From: Arthrobacter sp. ZGTC131
GTDB lineage: Bacteria > Actinomycetota > Actinomycetes > Actinomycetales > Micrococcaceae
Length of the DNA stretch: 49,165 nucleotides
NCBI RefSeq assembly: GCF_002929275.1
Contig: NZ_PJIK01000021.1
Coordinates: 1-49,165, forward strand
Direction: 5' to 3'
Numbering within the stretch: position 1 is the first letter of the stretch; each line of letters opens with the position of its first letter. Below, piece by piece: positions 22,799 to 31,576 of the stretch. Position numbers and translations under genes: made by a program. The notes beneath the pieces were generated by a model. The model had not been told where the DNA came from. It searched no databases and saw only the letters and a list, made by a program, of their open reading frames with translations.

Positions 22799-23470
22799 GT
22801 GCCTATAACTAACGAACGCATCGTCTGGATCGACTGCGAAATGACCGGCCTTGACAGTGTCAATGACGCCCTGATCGAAGTGGCTGCCCTCGTGACGGAC
22901 TCGGACCTCAACATCCTCGGGGACGGGGTGGACGTCGTGATCAAGCCCGACGACGCGGCACTCGCGCAGATGAACGACTTCGTCCGGGAGATGCACACCC
23001 GCTCGGGGCTCCTCGAGGAACTCCCCAACGGCAAGACTCTCGCCGAGGCCGAAGCCGCAGTCCTCGAGTACATCCGCAAGTGGGTGCCGGATGCCCGCAA
23101 GGCGCCGCTCGCCGGAAATTCGGTCGGCACGGACCGTGTGTTCCTGGCGCGTGACATGCCCTCGGTCGTGGAGCACCTCCACTACCGGATCGTCGACGTG
23201 AGCACCATCAAGGAGCTGGCCCGGCGATGGTTCGCCCGCGCCTACTTCCAGGCACCCGCCAAGCACGGCGGGCACCGTGCGCTCGGCGACATCAAGGATT
23301 CGATCGACGAACTGCGCTACTACCGGGAGGCCGTCTTTGTCCCCGCACCGGGGCCGGACAGCGCAACCGCCCAACAGATCTCCAAGCGGATATCCGGTCC
23401 GGCCTCAACCGCCGACCAGCTCGCTGCAGAGAGTGTTCCTCCGGCGGCCGCGGCGGAGCCCGGAATGTAA
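22799..23470 (+). CDS. orn: Oligoribonuclease
   Basis: 223 aa DEDDh 3'-5' exoribonuclease that degrades 2-5 nt RNA and pGpG. Exo I is [12 protein letters not shown] (Asp, Glu), Exo II is [13 protein letters not shown] (Asp) and Exo III is [15 protein letters not shown] (His, Asp). The GTG start at 22799 is followed directly by PITNERIVW, as in relatives. The C-terminal 40 residues are an unconserved Ala/Pro/Ser tail. tRNA-His and def follow, a gene order common in actinobacteria. Confidence 0.94.
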   Translation: MPITNERIVWIDCEMTGLDSVNDALIEVAALVTDSDLNILGDGVDVVIKPDDAALAQMNDFVREMHTRSGLLEELPNGKTLAEAEAAVLEYIRKWVPDARKAPLAGNSVGTDRVFLARDMPSVVEHLHYRIVDVSTIKELARRWFARAYFQAPAKHGGHRALGDIKDSIDELRYYREAVFVPAPGPDSATAQQISKRISGPASTADQLAAESVPPAAAAEPGM

Positions 23471-23601
23471 TCTGCGCCACGTTCGGGGGAAATTTTGCCG
23501 AAAAGGTCAAAAGTGGCAAAAGCACCCCCCAACAGCAGGTAAACTATTTGACGTTGCCTTTTCGGACGAACGGCTTGCCGGACAGTCTGTGGAAGGCACA
23601 T

Positions 23602-23675
23602 GGTGGGCGTAGCTCAGTTGGCAGAGCGCCTGGTTGTGGTCCAGGAGGTCGCGGGTTCAACCCCCGTCGCTCACC
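23602..23675 (+). tRNA. tRNA-His (anticodon GUG)
   Basis: Acceptor stem GTGGGCG pairs with CGCTCAC, including one G-T pair, with the extra 5' G-1 (23602) opposite C73 that is specific to tRNA-His. The anticodon arm is CCTGG TTGTGGT CCAGG, with anticodon GTG. CCA is not encoded. Confidence 0.95.
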
Positions 23676-23801
23676 CTCACGAAGGTCGGCATTGAGTTGC
23701 CGGCCAATCACAAAGGCCGCATCGGTTTATCCGGTGCGGCCTTTGCTTGTTTCACCCCGTTGCCGGCTGAAGTCCGCCCAGCACCAAAGGATCCAACTGA
23801 C

Positions 23802-24374
23802 ATGACCGTTCTGCCTATCACCATCTGGGGCGAGCCGGTGCTGCACCGCCGCGCTGCCGAAGTTGCAGTGTTCGACGACGGACTCCGCCAGCTCATTGCC
23901 GACATGTTTGAGACGAACGATAAAGCCAACGGCGTAGGGCTGGCCGCACCCCAGGTGGGCGTGGGCAAACGGATTTTTGTGTACAAGTACGACAACGAGG
24001 ACGGCGCACCGCCTTCGGGCGTACTGGTCAACCCGGTTCTGACGCTTTCCAAGATCTCCGGCGCGCTGCCTGATCCTGACGAAGAGGTTGAGGGCTGCCT
24101 CTCGTTCCCGGGAGGCCAGTACCCCCTGAAGCGCGCGGACTGGGCGCGGGTCCAGGGCTTCGACGGATTTGGCAAGCCGGTGGACTTTGAAGCCACGGGC
24201 TGGTTCGCCCGTGTGATCCAGCATGAATATGACCACCTGGATGGCCGGCTCTACGTGAACCGCCTCATTGACAGGTACGCGCGCAGGGCGATGAAGCAGG
24301 CGAAGAAGAGTGGCTGGGGCATCCCCGGGCTGACGTGGATGCCGGGAGTGGATCCGGACCCGTTCGGGCACTGA
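23802..24374 (+). CDS. def: Peptide deformylase
   Basis: 190 aa metalloenzyme that removes the formyl group from initiator Met. Motif 1 is GVGLAAPQ, motif 2 EGCLSFPG with the metal-binding Cys, and motif 3 VIQHEYDHLDG with both His ligands and the catalytic Glu. The start at 23802 gives MTVLPITIWGEPVLHRR, the usual N-terminus; the frame is open further upstream only through the tRNA region. The C-terminal extension KKSGWGIPGLTWMPGVDPDPFGH is typical for actinobacterial type III-like enzymes. Confidence 0.94.
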   Translation: MTVLPITIWGEPVLHRRAAEVAVFDDGLRQLIADMFETNDKANGVGLAAPQVGVGKRIFVYKYDNEDGAPPSGVLVNPVLTLSKISGALPDPDEEVEGCLSFPGGQYPLKRADWARVQGFDGFGKPVDFEATGWFARVIQHEYDHLDGRLYVNRLIDRYARRAMKQAKKSGWGIPGLTWMPGVDPDPFGH

Positions 24375-24422
24375 CCTCGGCGCTTGGCCTCACGGCTCGA
24401 GCCGGCACTGACTCGCGGCGCT

Positions 24423-25220
24423 TCACCGGGCGGCAATGGTCCGCTGCTGCGGACAGGCGCTCAGCACACGTGCCATGGCGTCCTTCTCCGGCTGCGTCAC
24501 CCAGAGCCCGTAGGCCGCCTTCACCGAGATCTGTCGTGCGACGTAGTGGCACCTGAGGGCTTTGTTTTTCGGAAGCCAGCTGGCTGCATCCGAGGCGCTC
24601 TTCTCCTGGTTGGCCGGACCGTCCGCCGCGATGAGGTTCAGAGGATCGTTGGCCAGGTTCTGCCGTTCCTTGGGCGTGAGCTGCTGGGCTCCCTTCTGCC
24701 AGGCGTCCCCCAGCGCCACGACGTGGTCAATCTGCACGTCCTTGCTGGTCTCCGCGCCGCGCGTGAACGTGGCCATGCGTCCGAGGTACGGCTCGTGCAT
24801 CACGCCGGCGGCAACCTTGCACTTGGAGCCCTTCGCAAACACAACCTCGCGAAGATCGCGGCGCAGGATGTCATTGCGGGTATCGCACCCGTTACGGTCC
24901 GCATCCTGCCAGGCCGGCCCAAACGCCGTGCGCTGGTAATTGTTCTTCGGCGCCCGGCCCTTGACGGCGAGGCCCTCCAGGGCGGCAACCGCGCTGCCGT
25001 CGGGCACCGGCCGCGGTGGAAACACGGGCTTCATCCAGGCCGGATCGAATACAGGGGCCTCGCTCGGGCCGGATACGGCCGGCTCCGCGACGACAAATTG
25101 CCCGGCGGTGAAGAACCAGACGACGGCTGCGACCAGGGCAACAGAAAGCGTCCCCAGCACGGCCCACGCCTGGCGCGAGCGACGTCGGGCACGCCGGTAG
25201 GCAGCCCAGCTGACGCTCAT
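24423..25220 (-). CDS. Membrane-anchored or secreted HNH endonuclease-like protein (DUF1524)
   Basis: 265 aa. A basic N-terminus RRARRRSRQ is followed by one hydrophobic helix (AWAVLGTLSVALVAAVVWFFTA), so the rest is predicted outside the membrane. The C-terminal DUF1524 nuclease domain holds DVQIDHVVALGDAWQKGAQ with the Asp-His pair and NDPLNLIAADGPANQEKSASDAASWLP with the Asn and Lys positions of the HNH fold. Cysteines at GCDTRND, CKVAAG and RCHYVA could form disulfides. Extracellular nucleases of this type are common in actinobacteria and may serve nutrient uptake or defence. Confidence 0.85.
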   Translation of the reverse strand: MSVSWAAYRRARRRSRQAWAVLGTLSVALVAAVVWFFTAGQFVVAEPAVSGPSEAPVFDPAWMKPVFPPRPVPDGSAVAALEGLAVKGRAPKNNYQRTAFGPAWQDADRNGCDTRNDILRRDLREVVFAKGSKCKVAAGVMHEPYLGRMATFTRGAETSKDVQIDHVVALGDAWQKGAQQLTPKERQNLANDPLNLIAADGPANQEKSASDAASWLPKNKALRCHYVARQISVKAAYGLWVTQPEKDAMARVLSACPQQRTIAAR

Positions 25221-25353
25221 ATGGTCCGGGGCTTCAGAGACGGCTTTCTGCTCACCCCCAGAGCCTAGGCCGGACCACGGACATCAGGGCCGATATCCAC
25301 AGTGTTGAGGAACAGTGCGCTGTGCAGGAACAGTCGAGGCATACGACTGCGCG

Positions 25354-25563
25354 CTATTGCTCCCGCATGACGCGCCGAAGGTCCGCGTTGGCGAGGTCGA
25401 GAAGGCGCTGCAACTGGGCCACCCGGTCTTCGCCGATTTCGCCGGCCGCATGCGCAGCACGGGCATCGTCAAAAAGCTGTTGGGCTTTCTTTTGGTTGGC
25501 CCGCGCCACGTCGAGGGCGTGTTCCAGGGTTGTGTCGTGCTGGAGGGTCGAGTCGTGTTCCAT
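25354..25563 (-). CDS. Small helical protein, 69 aa
   Basis: MEHDSTLQHDTTLEHALDVA begins an all-helical, charged protein (ANQKKAQQLFDDARAAHAAGE, then DRVAQLQRLLDLANADLRRVM) that should form an antiparallel coiled-coil hairpin broken at AGEIGED. No family is assigned. The start at 25563 is the first Met fitting the helical pattern; the frame is open for 22 more codons upstream. It stands alone between the nuclease gene and gap. Confidence 0.5.
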   Translation of the reverse strand: MEHDSTLQHDTTLEHALDVARANQKKAQQLFDDARAAHAAGEIGEDRVAQLQRLLDLANADLRRVMREQ

Positions 25564-25714
25564 GAGAACAGTGTGGTCCCCTTTCCCGGCTGATTCCAGA
25601 GACTCAGCCGGGAAGTTCGGTGGAAACAACGCAACCCGCTGCCATGGCAGCGGGTTGCGGAGGGCGGCCTACAGAGACCGGCCGCGAGGCCGAACTGTTG
25701 GCGAGGCGGGGCTA

Positions 25715-27205
25715 TCAGACCGTGGCAGCAGCCAGCACGGGGGCTGCGTCCTTGACGGAGTCCTTCGCAGGGAAAGTCGGCGGGTTCACGCCGGCCATTT
25801 CCTCCATGACGCGGACCACCTGGCAGCTGTAGCCGAACTCGTTGTCGTACCAGACGTAGAGCACCAGGTTCTTGTCGTTGGAGATGGTGGCGAGGCCATC
25901 AACGATGCCTGCCCGGCGGGAGCCGACGAAGTCCGTGGACACGACCTCAGGGGAGTCGATGTAGTCGATCTGCTTGCGCATGACCGAGTGCAGCGACATT
26001 TCCCGCAGGTAGTCGTTGACCTCGTCCTTGGTGGTGCCGTTTTCCAGGCTGAGGTTCAGGATGGCCAGGGAGACATCCGGCGTGGGAACGCGGATGGAGC
26101 TGCCGGTGAGCTTGCCCAGCAGTTCCGGCAGTGCCTTGGCCACGGCCTTGGCTGCCCCCGTCTCGGTGATCACCATGTTCAGCGCGGCTGAGCGGCCCCG
26201 GCGGTCGCCCTTGTGGAAGTTGTCAATGAGGTTCTGGTCATTGGTGAAGGAGTGGACCGTCTCCACGTGGCCATGGACCACGCCGTACTTGTCATTGATC
26301 GCCTTCAGGACCGGCGTGATGGCGTTGGTGGTGCACGACGCCGCGGTGACGATCTTGTCCGAATCCAGGATGGTGCCGTGGTTGATGCCGTGGACGATGT
26401 TCTTCAGCTCGCCCTTGCCCGGGGCCGTCAGCAGCACACGCGCCACGCCCTTGCTCAGGAGGTGCTGGGACAGACCCTCGGTGTCGCGCCAGCGGCCCGT
26501 GTTGTCCACCACCAGGGCGTCCTTGATGCCGTAGGCCGTGTAGTCGATGGTGGCCGGGTTGTCCGAGTAGATGACCTGGATCTGCACACCGTTGGCGGTG
26601 ATGGTGTTGGCTTCCTGGTCCACCCGGATGGTGCCTTCGAAGGAGCCGTGGACCGAATCGCGGCGCAAGAGGCTCGCGCGCTTGGACAGGTCGTTGTCCG
26701 AACCCCGGCGCACCACGATGGCACGCAGGCGCAGGCCGTGGCCGCCGCCTGCCTTTTCAATGAGAAGGCGGGCGAGCAGGCGGCCGATCCGGCCAAACCC
26801 GTACAGGACGACGTCGGTGCTGGTGCGGTCGTCTGCGCCGCGCTTGCCCACTACCTCGGCCAGCTCGCCGCGGAGGAATTCCTCCAAAGTGGCGTCGCCG
26901 CCGTCGGACTTGAACTTCTGGTTCAGGCGCGCGATGTCGATGGCCGCTGCACCGAGTTCCAGCTTTGCGAGGGTGTCCAGCAGGGGTGCCGTCTCCTCGA
27001 GCAGGAGCTCGTCCTTGCTCATCCGCCGTGCAAAGCGGTGCGCCTTCAGGATGTTCATCGCGGACTTGTTGATCAGGCTGCGTCCGTGGATGGAGGTCAC
27101 CACATTGTTTTCCCGGTACAGCCGGCCGATCACCGGAATCATGGCCTCGGCGAGTGCCTCGCGGCCCATCCACGTATCAAGACAAGAATCTGACGTCTGG
27201 CTCAC
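25715..27205 (-). CDS. gap: Glyceraldehyde-3-phosphate dehydrogenase, long form
   Basis: 496 aa, much longer than the usual 335. Residues from about 128 form a normal GAPDH: TDVVLYGFGRIGRLLARLL (Rossmann loop), catalytic Cys in AASCTTNAITPVLKA, ETVHSFTNDQNLIDN and the C-terminal YVWYDNEFGYSCQVVRVMEEM. The first 125 residues are a helical extension (YRENNVVTSIHGRSLINKS, FARRMSKDELLLEE) seen in a second, often gluconeogenic or NADP-linked, GAPDH paralogue of actinobacteria (the long Corynebacterium GapB/GapX type, family knowledge). GTG start with GGAAGG seven bases upstream. Cofactor preference cannot be read with certainty. Confidence 0.9.
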   Translation of the reverse strand: MSQTSDSCLDTWMGREALAEAMIPVIGRLYRENNVVTSIHGRSLINKSAMNILKAHRFARRMSKDELLLEETAPLLDTLAKLELGAAAIDIARLNQKFKSDGGDATLEEFLRGELAEVVGKRGADDRTSTDVVLYGFGRIGRLLARLLIEKAGGGHGLRLRAIVVRRGSDNDLSKRASLLRRDSVHGSFEGTIRVDQEANTITANGVQIQVIYSDNPATIDYTAYGIKDALVVDNTGRWRDTEGLSQHLLSKGVARVLLTAPGKGELKNIVHGINHGTILDSDKIVTAASCTTNAITPVLKAINDKYGVVHGHVETVHSFTNDQNLIDNFHKGDRRGRSAALNMVITETGAAKAVAKALPELLGKLTGSSIRVPTPDVSLAILNLSLENGTTKDEVNDYLREMSLHSVMRKQIDYIDSPEVVSTDFVGSRRAGIVDGLATISNDKNLVLYVWYDNEFGYSCQVVRVMEEMAGVNPPTFPAKDSVKDAAPVLAAATV

Positions 27206-27331
27206 AGAACTACCTTCCTTGGTTCAACCGGATACGTCCTCGTAAACCGGAGGGCGCCCACCGGAAGTTATCCAGGGGCACGGGCACCGGCAGGGTTTCG
27301 GTCCACCCCGGATGCCGTTGGACGTTGCAAA

Positions 27332-27363
27332 GAAAAACGCCGGCTGCAAACGCAGATCCGGCG
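27332..27363 (-). terminator. Rho-independent terminator downstream of rnpB
   Basis: On the minus strand CGCCGG..GCAG pairs with CTGCCGGCG-type bases (27338-27347 with 27352-27363), with an AT bulge, and is followed by TTTTTC. It lies about 110 bases after the RNase P RNA 3' end and before gap. Confidence 0.7.
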
Positions 27364-27471
27364 GAAGAACTTCTACGTTCACTGTCCATTCTAGGGCTGC
27401 CAGGATGCCCGGACCGCCGCGAAGTGCGTGAATTGACTCACACCGGGCTCCGGCCGGCAACCGTCCAGGGA

Positions 27472-27872
27472 AGTGGATGGGTTGACCGATACGCCGGGTT
27501 CTGTGCTCCCGTGCCGTTACCAGCGCGGGAGTAGCGGCCATCCATCTACGGACGCCGTTGCCGACGCCCTCCAGCGGCCTACCCGGACACTCGGGCGAGC
27601 AGCCCTCAATCGTGCCCTGTCTGGCCTTGCTCCGGGTGGGGTTTACCTAGCCTTCCCGGTCACCCGGGAAGCTGGTGGTCTCTTACACCACCGTTTCACC
27701 CTTACCTGCTTCGTGCCGCTTTCAAAATCGGCGCGAGGCAGGCGGTCTGTTTTCTGTGGCACTGGCCTGCGGGTTACCCCGAGTGGGCGTTACCCACCAC
27801 CCTGCTCTGCGGAGCCCGGACGTTCCTCGAGCCACTTACGTGACGCGCGGCCGCCTGGTCAACCCATCCGTC
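27472..27872 (-). ncRNA. rnpB: RNase P RNA, type A
   Basis: About 400 bases. The ends form helix P1 by perfect pairing of GGATGGGTTGACC (5' end, near 27869) with GGTCAACCCATCC (3' end, near 27475). The conserved 5' core is GAGGAACGTCCGGGCTCC and the 3' core is ACAGAACCCGGCGTATC, both diagnostic of bacterial RNase P RNA, which cleaves the 5' leader of pre-tRNA. Ends are estimated to within a few bases. Open frames in this stretch on both strands are shadows. Confidence 0.93.
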
Positions 27873-28019
27873 GTCCAGTCTACGGGCTTCCCGGCCGGCA
27901 CGGCTCCGCGTACGCGGCCTGCCCTGCTCCGCGTACGCCGCCCGCCTCCGCTCCCCGCGGGCCGGAGGCGGCGGTGAGACAATTAAATCGCTCCAACACT
28001 CACAAAGGAGGGGATCCCC

Positions 28020-28877
28020 ATGGACCCCACCACCATCATCATCGCCGCCATCCTCCTGGTGCTGCTGCTGACCGCGGCAAGGATGTCCATCAGGATCGTG
28101 CGGCAGTACGAGCAGGGCGTACTCTTCAGACTGGGCAGGGTGGTCGCAGTCAGAATGCCGGGGCTGCGCTTCATCATCCCCGTCATCGACCGGCTTCACC
28201 TCGTCAGCCTGCGGATCGTGACCATGCCCATCCAGTCGCAGGGCATCATCACCCAGGACAACGTGAGCGTCGACATTTCCGCGGTGGCGTACTACCGCGT
28301 GGTGGACGCCGTGAAATCCGTGGTCGCGATCGAGAACGTCGCGGCAGCGATCAACCAGATCGCCCAGACCACCCTGCGGAAGGTGGTGGGCCGGCACAGC
28401 CTGGACCAGACACTGTCGGAGACTGAGCAGATCAACTCCGACATCCGGGAGATCCTGGACGCCCTGACGCTCGAGTGGGGCGTGGCGGTCACCCTGGTAG
28501 AGCTGAAGGACATTCAACTGCCGGACGGCATGAAGCGTGCCATGGCCCGACAGGCGGAGGCCGAACGGGAGAAGCGCGCCAAGATCATCGCCGCGCAAGG
28601 CGAAGCCATCTCAGCGGCGGCCCTTGGCGACGCCTCGGACACCATGATGGCTCATCCGCTGGCACTGCAGCTCCGGAACCTGCAGTCCCTGGTCGAAATC
28701 GGCGTGGACAGGAACACGACGGTCGTCTTCCCGGCGCCGCTCATGAGCACCATCGGCGAGCTCTCGGCATTCCTCGCCCGGGAAAGCCAGGCCGCGCAGG
28801 GAGCTGCGCCCTCACCGACAGCATCGGCACAGAATGAATCGGCGAAGGCCGAACCGTCCTCAGTGAAGGCGGCGTGA
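28020..28877 (+). CDS. Slipin / SPFH (band 7) domain protein
   Basis: 285 aa. One N-terminal transmembrane helix (TIIIAAILLVLLLTAARM) leads into the SPFH domain: VRQYEQGVLFRLGRV, GLRFIIPVIDRLHLVSLR, TQDNVSVDISAVAYYRVVD, then the C-terminal helical MKRAMARQAEAEREKRAKI. Slipins oligomerise in membrane microdomains and can regulate proteases or membrane fluidity. AAAGGAGGGG lies just before the ATG. The usual partner NfeD/Clp-like protease is not adjacent; the next gene encodes a Tat-dependent esterase. Confidence 0.92.
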   Translation: MDPTTIIIAAILLVLLLTAARMSIRIVRQYEQGVLFRLGRVVAVRMPGLRFIIPVIDRLHLVSLRIVTMPIQSQGIITQDNVSVDISAVAYYRVVDAVKSVVAIENVAAAINQIAQTTLRKVVGRHSLDQTLSETEQINSDIREILDALTLEWGVAVTLVELKDIQLPDGMKRAMARQAEAEREKRAKIIAAQGEAISAAALGDASDTMMAHPLALQLRNLQSLVEIGVDRNTTVVFPAPLMSTIGELSAFLARESQAAQGAAPSPTASAQNESAKAEPSSVKAA

Positions 28878-28942
28878 CCAACAATCCGGCCGTTCGGCCG
28901 GCAGCCGAGGAGGAAGCCGAGGCGGCAGGCACCTCCGAGGCT

Positions 28943-28948
28943 TATGAT
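28943..28948 (+). promoter_or_regulatory. -10 box TATGAT, probable leaderless start
   Basis: TATGAT is followed by six bases and the ATG at 28955, and is close to the consensus -10 sequence. Confidence 0.5.
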
Positions 28949-28954
28949 CGGGAA

Positions 28955-29881
28955 ATGGACAACCGTCCCGTTGCCCGGCGCCGGCTGCTGCAGTGGACAG
29001 CGTCCGGTGTTGGCGCCGCTGCGCTGTCAGCATGCACAGGCCCTCCGGGCCCGGGCCCCACACCGGTCACCACCGCACCGCCAAATACCGCACCAGTCCG
29101 TACGGCACCGCCCCGCACGACGGCGGCCAAGCCGCCGTCGACATTCCCCGCCGGCCGTCCCTCGGTGGAAATGAGCACCGGCTCCTTCGTCTCGAAGTTC
29201 CGCACGGCGACCACCCACTGGACTGTCGCCACTCCGGTTGTCCCGGGGAGGGGCGCCACAGACTACCCCGTTGCCGTGTTCCTCCATGAACTGGGCGGCA
29301 ACAACCGGGGCATCTTCGATGGGCTCGAGGCTCACCTGGTCCTGCAGCGGCATCTCGCCGCAGGCGGGACGCCTTTCGCCATCGCGTCGGTGGACGGCGG
29401 CGACACCTGGTGGCACGCCCGCGCGGATGGCAGCGACACCCAGTCGATGCTGGTGAAGGAATTCGTTCCGTTCCTCGGCGCCCTGGGCTATGACATCGGC
29501 CGGATCGGACTCTTCGGCATATCGATGGGCGGCTTCGGTGCCCTGCTTCTGGCATCCCAGGCCCGGATGCCCGGTATCTGGGCGGTGGCGGCCATGAGTC
29601 CGGCAGTCTGGGACAGCTACGACGCACGAATGGAACGGGCCTTCGACAGCCCCGCGGACTTCGCCGCCCACGACGTATTCGCGCTCCGGCCCAAGCTGGC
29701 AGCGACGCCCAAACGGATCGACTGCGGGACTGAGGACGAGTTGGTCGCCTCGGTCAGGGACTACGTCCGGGGACTGCCCGCCCCGGTCGAGGGCGGATTC
29801 CAGCCCGGCGGCCACGACGCGGCTTACTGGCGGTCCGTCCTGCCGAACGTCCTGTCTTTCCTGGGCTGGCACCTCGGCTGA
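28955..29881 (+). CDS. Tat-exported lipoprotein esterase (alpha/beta hydrolase)
   Basis: 308 aa. The N-terminus MDNRPVARRRLLQWTASGVG is a twin-arginine signal ending in lipobox LSAC. A long Pro/Thr linker follows, then a hydrolase domain: VFLHELGGNNRG (oxyanion region), VDGGDTWWHARADG, the nucleophile elbow GLFGISMGGFGALL (Ser), and the likely catalytic His in FQPGGHDAAYWRS. This is the esterase-D/antigen-85-like superfamily. An upstream in-frame GTG at 28874 overlaps the slipin stop, but the ATG at 28955 fits the Tat signal and the TATGAT box. The substrate is unknown, probably a cell-envelope ester. Confidence 0.82.
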   Translation: MDNRPVARRRLLQWTASGVGAAALSACTGPPGPGPTPVTTAPPNTAPVRTAPPRTTAAKPPSTFPAGRPSVEMSTGSFVSKFRTATTHWTVATPVVPGRGATDYPVAVFLHELGGNNRGIFDGLEAHLVLQRHLAAGGTPFAIASVDGGDTWWHARADGSDTQSMLVKEFVPFLGALGYDIGRIGLFGISMGGFGALLLASQARMPGIWAVAAMSPAVWDSYDARMERAFDSPADFAAHDVFALRPKLAATPKRIDCGTEDELVASVRDYVRGLPAPVEGGFQPGGHDAAYWRSVLPNVLSFLGWHLG

Positions 29882-29932
29882 GCGAGTGTCCGGGGGGAAC
29901 GGTGCGGGGGAAAGTCGGGGGGCGCGCACCGG

Positions 29933-29938
29933 TAAGAT
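29933..29938 (+). promoter_or_regulatory. -10 box TAAGAT, probable leaderless start
   Basis: TAAGAT is followed by six bases and the GTG start of yaaA at 29945. Confidence 0.5.
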
Positions 29939-29944
29939 CGTACG

Positions 29945-30709
29945 GTGCTGATCCTGCTCCCCCCGTCCGAAGGCAAGACTCCGGCCGTCCGCGGCGACGC
30001 TATGGATTGGGCGTCCCTGAGCTTCCCTGAGCTCAATACCTACCGGGCCAAGGTGCTCGACGCACTGGGAACGGTCAGTGCGCACGAGGACGCCCTGGCC
30101 TTACTGGGCGTCGGAGCGTCGCTGAAGGACGACGTCGAACGCAACACCCGGCTGCACGCGGAACCGGCGGCACCCGCCCACCAGGTCTATTCCGGCGTGC
30201 TGTACGACGCCCTCGGCTACAAGACCATGACGGCGGTCCAGCGGCGCAAGGCGGATGAATCGGTGCTGGTGATCTCGGCACTCTGGGGTGCCATCCGGTT
30301 TGCGGACCCGGTCCCCGCCTACCGGCTGTCCATGTCAACGGCACTGCCCGACGTCGGACGCCTTGCGTCATTCTGGAAACCGCAGCTCACGGACGCCCTC
30401 GCCGCGGCGGCAGGCGGCCAGCTGCTGGTGGACTGCCGTTCGAGCACCTATGCCGCGGCGTGGGCTCCCCCGGCGTCGAACACCGTGGCCGTCAACGTCT
30501 TCACCGAGGTGAACGGCGTGCGCAAGGTGGTCAGCCACTTCGCGAAGCACACCAGGGGCGAACTGGCCCGGCACCTGCTGACCCGGCGGGGCAAGGCTCC
30601 GGAAACTCCGCAGCAGCTGCACAAGGCCGCAGGCGAAAAATGGGCTTCAGAACTCGAGCCCGGCACGGCCCGCAAGGCCCATGCCCTGAACATCATTCTG
30701 CCCGGCTGA
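29945..30709 (+). CDS. yaaA: Peroxide stress protein YaaA (UPF0246)
   Basis: 254 aa. MLILLPPSEGKTP is the family's opening motif. The conserved AHQVYSGVLYDALGY, SALWGAIRFADPVPAYRLSM, LLVDCRSSTYAAAW and VVSHFAKHTRGELARHL follow. In E. coli YaaA lowers free iron and limits peroxide damage to DNA. GTG start at 29945. It is preceded by the esterase on the same strand, but the TAAGAT box suggests independent transcription. Confidence 0.92.
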   Translation: MLILLPPSEGKTPAVRGDAMDWASLSFPELNTYRAKVLDALGTVSAHEDALALLGVGASLKDDVERNTRLHAEPAAPAHQVYSGVLYDALGYKTMTAVQRRKADESVLVISALWGAIRFADPVPAYRLSMSTALPDVGRLASFWKPQLTDALAAAAGGQLLVDCRSSTYAAAWAPPASNTVAVNVFTEVNGVRKVVSHFAKHTRGELARHLLTRRGKAPETPQQLHKAAGEKWASELEPGTARKAHALNIILPG

Positions 30710-30777
30710 CACCAGAGTAGGTATCAGCCGGCACCGCTGTCAGCGCCGGGAACCGCGTGTGCTGCTACCTAGTTCGG

Positions 30778-31515
30778 TCAGACCCATTCGGCGGAGCGCA
30801 CCAGGATGCAGCCGGAGTCGGGGCAAAAAACGATGTCGTCCTCGGCTGCTGCCTTGATTTCAGCGAGGTCGCCGGGGCTCAGCCGCATGCCGGAGCCTTC
30901 GGATGTGCCGTGAAAGAGCCTGGCAGCGCCAACTCCGCGCTTTGCCAGCGTTTTCTCGTACACGGCGAGCATGCCGGTATCCAGGCCGGCAGCAAATTCG
31001 GCGCGACGGGCGGCCACCTCGGTTGCCTCGGCGGCGATTTCGGCCAGGGCGGCGTCGAGCTCCGCACGGATCACGCCGAACGAACCCTGGATGTCGTCAA
31101 CGATGCGCTGCTGGGTTGCCTGACGTTCGCGCAGGCCATCCAGACGCTCCAGCACACCGAGTTCTACGTCTTCGAGATCGGAGCGCCGCTTGTTGAGCGA
31201 GGCGATGTCCTTCTGCAGGGCCACGAGGTCCTTGGACAGGCCCGTGCCGCTGTTGAGCCGCGCTTCGTCCCGTTCAATGCGGTTGACCACCTGCTCCACA
31301 TCAGCCTCGGCACGCTTCAGTTCCGCTTCGGCGTCATGGACGGCCATCTTCGCGGCGCCGAGCTCTCCGTTGGCGATTCCGAGCGCCGCCTGGAGATCCG
31401 AGATGCGGGGATCAGTTTCAAGGCTGCGGCGGCGGTTGGACAGGGACCGGAGCCTGGCGTCCAAGCCCTGGAGATCGAGCAACTTCAACTGTTCCGCCGG
31501 TGCTGCCTTGGCCAC
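30778..31515 (-). CDS. Coiled-coil protein with degenerate zinc ribbon (DUF164/CdsZ-like)
   Basis: 245 aa. A long antiparallel coiled coil (residues about 10-175) begins EQLKLLDLQGLDARLRSL. The C-terminus should be a C4 zinc ribbon but only CPDSGC near the end is present; where relatives have the first CxxC, this protein has GTSEGSGMRLSP. Members are thought to bind nucleic acids or secretion partners and often sit next to Nif3 genes, as here: the Nif3-like gene is immediately upstream on the same strand. Loss of the first Cys pair suggests that zinc is not bound. Confidence 0.85.
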   Translation of the reverse strand: MAKAAPAEQLKLLDLQGLDARLRSLSNRRRSLETDPRISDLQAALGIANGELGAAKMAVHDAEAELKRAEADVEQVVNRIERDEARLNSGTGLSKDLVALQKDIASLNKRRSDLEDVELGVLERLDGLRERQATQQRIVDDIQGSFGVIRAELDAALAEIAAEATEVAARRAEFAAGLDTGMLAVYEKTLAKRGVGAARLFHGTSEGSGMRLSPGDLAEIKAAAEDDIVFCPDSGCILVRSAEWV

Positions 31516-31576
31516 TATTACCTCCGCTTGTTCCCATCCGGCCTCAGCCGGGCACCCCTACGGGGCTTTATAGACT

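Noticed and set aside
27473-28426. 317-codon plus-strand open frame and other frames over 27473-27977
   Set aside because: This stretch is the RNase P RNA gene plus the slipin start in another frame; the protein is low-complexity and basic.
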